Shown here piece after piece: positions 60,326 to 64,000 of a stretch of 64,000 nucleotides of DNA (positions are counted from its first letter, which is position 1; each line of letters starts with the position of its first letter). Under the pieces are notes generated by a model, which had not been told where the DNA came from, did not search any database, and saw nothing but the letters and a program-made list of their open reading frames with translations. This DNA comes from Amblyomma americanum (taxonomy: Eukaryota; Arthropoda; Arachnida; Ixodida; Ixodidae). The position numbers and the translations under genes were made by a program. Where the stretch lies: the NCBI RefSeq assembly GCF_052857255.1, contig NW_027526485.1, forward strand, positions 2,790,001 to 2,854,000, given 5' to 3'.

Positions 60326-63300
60326 GTTATGTCTGCGAAGCTCCGTCACCTGTTTCTATAGGGCTTCTTTGTAAGGGTCGAAGTCGCATGTGGCACTCCT
60401 GCAGCATACTAGCCTATTCGCTACCTCAAACCGTATATTTGGTATTGCAAGCTATGGTTTATTTGCGAAGCACCCTCACCTGTTTCTCAAGGGCTTCTTT
60501 GTCAGGGTCGAAGTCGCATGTGGCACTCCTGCGGCATACTTGCCTTTGTGCTACCTCAATTCGTATATTTGGTATAGCAAGGTATGGTTTGTTTGCGAAG
60601 CTCCCTAACCTGTTTCTAAAGGGCTTTTTTGTCAGGGTCTAATTTGCATGTTGCACTCCTGCGACATACTTCATTATTTTCTACCTCAAATCGTATATTT
60701 GGTATTGCAAGCCATGGTTCTGTTTGCGAAGCTCCCTCACCTGTTTCTCAAGGGCTTCTTTGTCAGAGTCTAAGTCGCATGTGGTACTCCTGCGACATAC
60801 TTGATTATTTGCTACCTCAAATCATATATTTGATATTGCAAGATATGGTTTGTTTGCGAAGCTCACTCAACTGTTTCTCAAAGGCTTCTTTGTCAGGGTA
60901 TAAGTCGCATACGGCACTCCTGCGACATACTTGATTATTTGCTACCTCAAATCGTATATTTGGTATTGCAAGCTATGGTTATGTTTGCGAAGCTCCCTTA
61001 CCTGTTTCTCAAGGGCTTCCATATAAGGGTCTAAGTCGCATGTGGCACTCCTGCGACATACTTGATTATTTTCTACCTCAAATCGTATATTTGGTATTGC
61101 AAGCTATGGTTATGTTTGCGAAGCTCCCTCACCTGTTTCTCAAGGGCTTCTTTGTCAGGGTCTAAGTCGCATGTGGTACTCCTGCGACATACTTGATTAT
61201 TTGCTACCTCAAATCGTATATTTGGTATTGCAAGCTATGGTTATGTTTGCGAAGCTCCCTCACCTGTTTCTCAAGAGCTTCTTTTTCAGGGTCTAAGTCG
61301 CATGTGGCACTTCATGGACATACTTGATTATTTGCTACCTCAAATCGTATATTTGGTATTGCAAGCTATGGTTATGTTTGCGAAGCTCCCTCACTTGTTT
61401 CTCAAGGGCTTCTTTGTCAGGGTCTAAGTCGTATGTGATACTCCTGCGACACACTTGCCTATTTGCTACCGCAATTCATATATTTGGTATTGCAAGCTAT
61501 GGTTATGTTTGCGAAGCTCCCTCACCTGTTTCTCAAGGGCTTCTTTGTCAGGGTCTAAGTCGCATGTGGCATTCCTGCGACATACTTGATTATTTGCTAC
61601 CTCAAATCGTATATTTGGTATTGCAAGCTATGGTTTGTTTGCGAAGCTCCTTCACCTGTTTCTCAAGGGCATCTTTGTCAGGGTCTAAGTCGCATGTGGC
61701 ACTCCTGCGACATGCTTGATTATTTGCTACCTCAAATCGTATATTTTGTATTGCAAGCTATGGTTATGTTTGCGAAGCTCCCTCTTCTGTTTCTCAAAGG
61801 CTTCTTTGTCAGGGTCTAAGTCGCATGTGGCACTCCTGCGACATACTTGATTATTTGCTACCTCAAATTGTATGTTTGGTATTGCAAGCTATGGTTATGT
61901 TTGCAAAGCTCCCTCACCTGTTTCTCAAGGGCTTCTTTGTCAGGGTCTAAGTCGCATGTGGCACTCCTTCGGCATACTTGCCTTTTTGCTACCTCCATTC
62001 GTATATTTCTTATAGCAAGCTATGGTTATGTTTACGAAGCTCACTCACCTGTTCCTCAATGGCTTCTTTGTCAGGGTCTAAGTCGCACGTGGTACTCCTG
62101 CGACATACTTGATTATTTGCTACCTCAAATCGTATATTTGGTATTGCAAGCTATGGTTATGTTTGTGAAGCTCCCTCACCTGTTTCTCAACGGCTTCTTT
62201 GTCAGGGTCTAAGTCGCATGTGGCACTCCTGCGACATACTTGATTATTTGCTACCTCAAATCTTATATTTGGTATTGCAAGCTATGGTTATGTTTGCGAA
62301 GCTCCCTCACTTGTTCCTCAAGGGCTTCTTTGTCAGGGTCTAAGTCCCATGTGGCACTCCTGCGACATACTTGATTATTTGCTACCTCAAATCGTATACT
62401 TGGTATTGCAAGCCATGGTTTGTTTGCGAAGCTCCCTCACCTGTTTCTCAAGGGCTTCTTTGTCAGGGTCTAAGTAGCATGTGGCACTCCTGCGACATAC
62501 TTGATTATTTGCTACCTCAAATCGTATATTTGGTATTGCAAGCTATGGTTATGTTTGCGAAGCTCCCTCACCTGTTTCTCAAGGGCTTCTTTGTCAGGGT
62601 CTAAGTCGCATGTGGCGGTCCTGCGGCATACTTGAATATTTGCTACCTCAAATTGTATATTTGGTACAGCAAGATACGGTTTGTTTGCGAAGCTCCCTCA
62701 CCTGTTTCTCAAGGGCTTTTTTGTCAGGGTCTAAGTTGCATGTGGCACTCCTGCGACATACTTGATTATTTTCTACCTCAAATCGTATATTTGGTATTGC
62801 AAGCCATGGTTATGTTTGCGAAGCTCCCTCACCTGTTTCTCAAGGGCTTCTTTGTCAGAGTCTATGTCGCATGTGGTACTCCTGCGACATACTTGACTAT
62901 TTGCTACCTGAAATCTTATATTTGGTATTGCAATCTATGGTTATGTTTGCGAAGCTCCCTCACCTGTTTCTCAGGGGCTTCTTTGTCAGGGTCTAAGTCT
63001 CATACGGCACTCCTGCGACATACTTGATTATTTGCTACCTCAAATCGTATATTTGGTATAGCAAGCTATGGTTATGTTTGCGAAGCTCCCTCACCTGTTT
63101 CTCAAGAGCTTCTTTTTCAGGGTCTAAGTCACATGTGGCACTCCTGCGACATACTTGATTATTTGCTACCTCAAATCGTATATTTGGTATTGCAAGCTAT
63201 GGTTATGTTTGCGAAGCTTCCTTACCTGTTTCACAAGGGCTTCCATATAAGGGTCTAAGTCGCATGTGGCACTCCTGCGACATACTTGATTATTTTCTAC

Positions 63301-63594
63301 CTCAAATCGTATATTTGGTATTGCAAGCTATGGTTATGTTTGCGAAGCTCCCTCACCTGTTTCTCAATGGCTTCTTTGTCAGGGTCTAAGTCGCATGTGG
63401 TACTCCTGCGACATACTTGATTATTTGCTACCTCAAACCGTGTATTTGGTATTGCAAGCTATGGTTATGTTTGCGAAGCTCACTCACCTGTTTCTCAAGG
63501 GCTTCTTTGTCAGGGTGTAAGTCGCATGTGGCACTCCTGCGGCATACTTGATTATTTGCTACCTCAAATTGCATATTTGGTACAGCAAGCTATG
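60326..63594 (+). repeat. 25-mer interval (3,269 bp), tandem copy 2 plus switch to the 54-kb type
   Basis: Follows copy 1 at an offset of 2,875 to about 62,965, with private changes such as GTCTAATTTGC near 60,640 and GTATTTTGTATTG replaced in copy 1. It then follows 54.3-55.0 kb at an offset of 8,619. It is 22 + 3 monomers long, like 26,357-29,623. Confidence 0.87.
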
Positions 63595-64000
63595 GTTATG
63601 TTTGCGAAGCTCCCTCACCTGTTTCTCTAGGGCTTCTTTGTAAGGGTCCAAGTCGCATGTGGCACTCCTGCAGCATACTTGCCTATTCGCTACCTCAAAT
63701 CGTATATTTGGTATTGCAAGCTATGGTTTGTTTGCGATGCACCCTCACCTTTTTCTCAAGAGCTTCTTTGTCAGGGTCGAAGTCGCATGTGGCACTCCTG
63801 CGGCATACTTGCCTTTTTGCTACCTCAATTCGTATATTTGGTATAGCAAGATATGGTTTGTTTACGAAGCTCACTCACCTGATTTTCAAGGGCTTCTTTG
63901 TCAGGGTCGAAGTCGCATGTGGCACTCCTGCGCCATACTTGATTATTTGCTACCTCAAAATGTATATTTGGTATAGCGAGCTAAGGTTATATTTGCGAAG
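63595..64000 (+). repeat. Start of a further HOR, cut by the window end
   Basis: Begins with an M2 marker and repeats 54,976-55,381 at an offset of 8,619 with a few private changes: GCGATGCACC near 63,736, TTTACGAAGC near 63,860 and ACCTGATTTTC near 63,878. The array evidently continues beyond the window. Confidence 0.9.

Larger units (their letters stand above)
1..64000 (+). repeat. Satellite DNA array, ~131-bp monomer, fills the whole window
   Basis: The 131-bp monomer begins (in the phase used here) with GTTATGTTTGCGAAGCTCCC. Further anchors are TGTTTCTCAAGGGCTTC near positions 27-43, GTCGCATGTGGCACTCC near 58-74, TGCTACCTCAAATC near 94-107 and TTGGTATTGCAAGC near 114-127. Successive starts, for example 132 and 263, are 131 bases apart. 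All copies lie in the same orientation and no unique sequence or inserted element interrupts them. Most copies differ from the consensus by a few substitutions, but HOR copies are nearly identical to each other. There is no sign of a gene. The species and chromosomal location cannot be read from the sequence; a centromeric or other heterochromatic array is the likeliest setting. Confidence 0.97.

Noticed and set aside
1..64000. CRISPR array
   Set aside because: The repeat is contiguous with no spacers, and the 131-bp unit is far longer than a CRISPR repeat.
1..64000. CENP-B box
   Set aside because: The closest candidate is the minus-strand CTTCGCAAACATAACC. It has the TTCG but lacks the required A and the CGGG block, so it does not match.
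1..64000. A gene for a long repeat protein (tandem 43-44 residue coiled-coil repeats) on the minus strand
   Set aside because: The 131-bp period shifts the frame at each junction and the consensus has TAG there. Only rare 129-bp or indel-bearing monomers read through, for at most two monomers.
1..64000. bZIP transcription factor
   Set aside because: The zipper-like heptad is present, but the preceding residues (VANNQVCRRSATCDLD) lack the N-x7-R basic signature.
1..64000. Transposon, rRNA spacer or telomeric repeat
   Set aside because: I saw no terminal repeats, transposase, reverse transcriptase, rRNA sequence or short telomeric motif anywhere in the window.
1..64000. Prokaryotic defence or mobile system
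   Set aside because: There are no supported genes, ribosome binding sites or operons. The novelty here lies in satellite organisation, not in an encoded system.

Overview
The window is one uninterrupted block of satellite DNA. All 64,000 bases are head-to-tail copies, in one orientation, of a monomer of about 131 bp (roughly 490 copies). I found no protein-coding gene, RNA gene, transposon, CRISPR array or unique sequence. Open reading frames read from the plus strand all translate the same monomer in shifting frames and should not be annotated as genes. The consensus monomer has 58 G+C in 131 bases (44%) and four CpG sites. The array size and multi-level organisation point to a eukaryotic heterochromatic array, perhaps centromeric or pericentromeric. 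That is an inference: nothing in the sequence names the species. All eight possible CpG transitions recur as monomer variants, which suggests a genome that methylates CpG.

Organisation is nested. Level 1 is the 131-bp monomer, with recurrent 130, 129, 128 and 123-bp length variants. Level 2 is a higher-order repeat (HOR) bounded by a diagnostic marker monomer followed by a CTGCAGCATAC / GCCTATTCGC monomer head. The commonest spacing is 22 monomers (2,871-2,875 bp), with derived forms of 10, 15, 19, 25, 33, 34, 38, 41 and 46 monomers. Level 3 is larger segmental copies: about 7.17-7.31 kb steps repeated three times between 1.75 and 22.4 kb, plus offsets of 6,017, 6,528, 8,619 and 22,869 bp.

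Region by region: 1-32,106 (domain A) carries marker type M1 (TCTATAGG) and the triplicated 7.2-kb segment, then a run of 19-, 22-, 25- and 19-mer HORs. 32,107-51,707 (domain B) carries marker type M2 (TCTCTAGG), irregular spacings and a pair of 1,308-bp 10-mers in which I saw no differences. 51,708-64,000 (domain C) mixes both markers and contains a clear 2,875-bp tandem HOR pair, and its end repeats 53.2-55.4 kb at an offset of 8,619 bp.

Two points deserve most attention. First, 11,327-12,820 contains 16 single-base indels and 3 substitutions relative to sister copies that are otherwise in constant register over kilobases. This looks like an unpolished sequence patch and creates the longest spurious ORF. 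Second, the minus strand of each monomer encodes a regular leucine-zipper-like heptad pattern (Leu every seventh residue, Asn at core a positions). The 131-bp period breaks this frame in nearly every monomer. It may be a relic of a coiled-coil exon from which the satellite arose, or coincidence.
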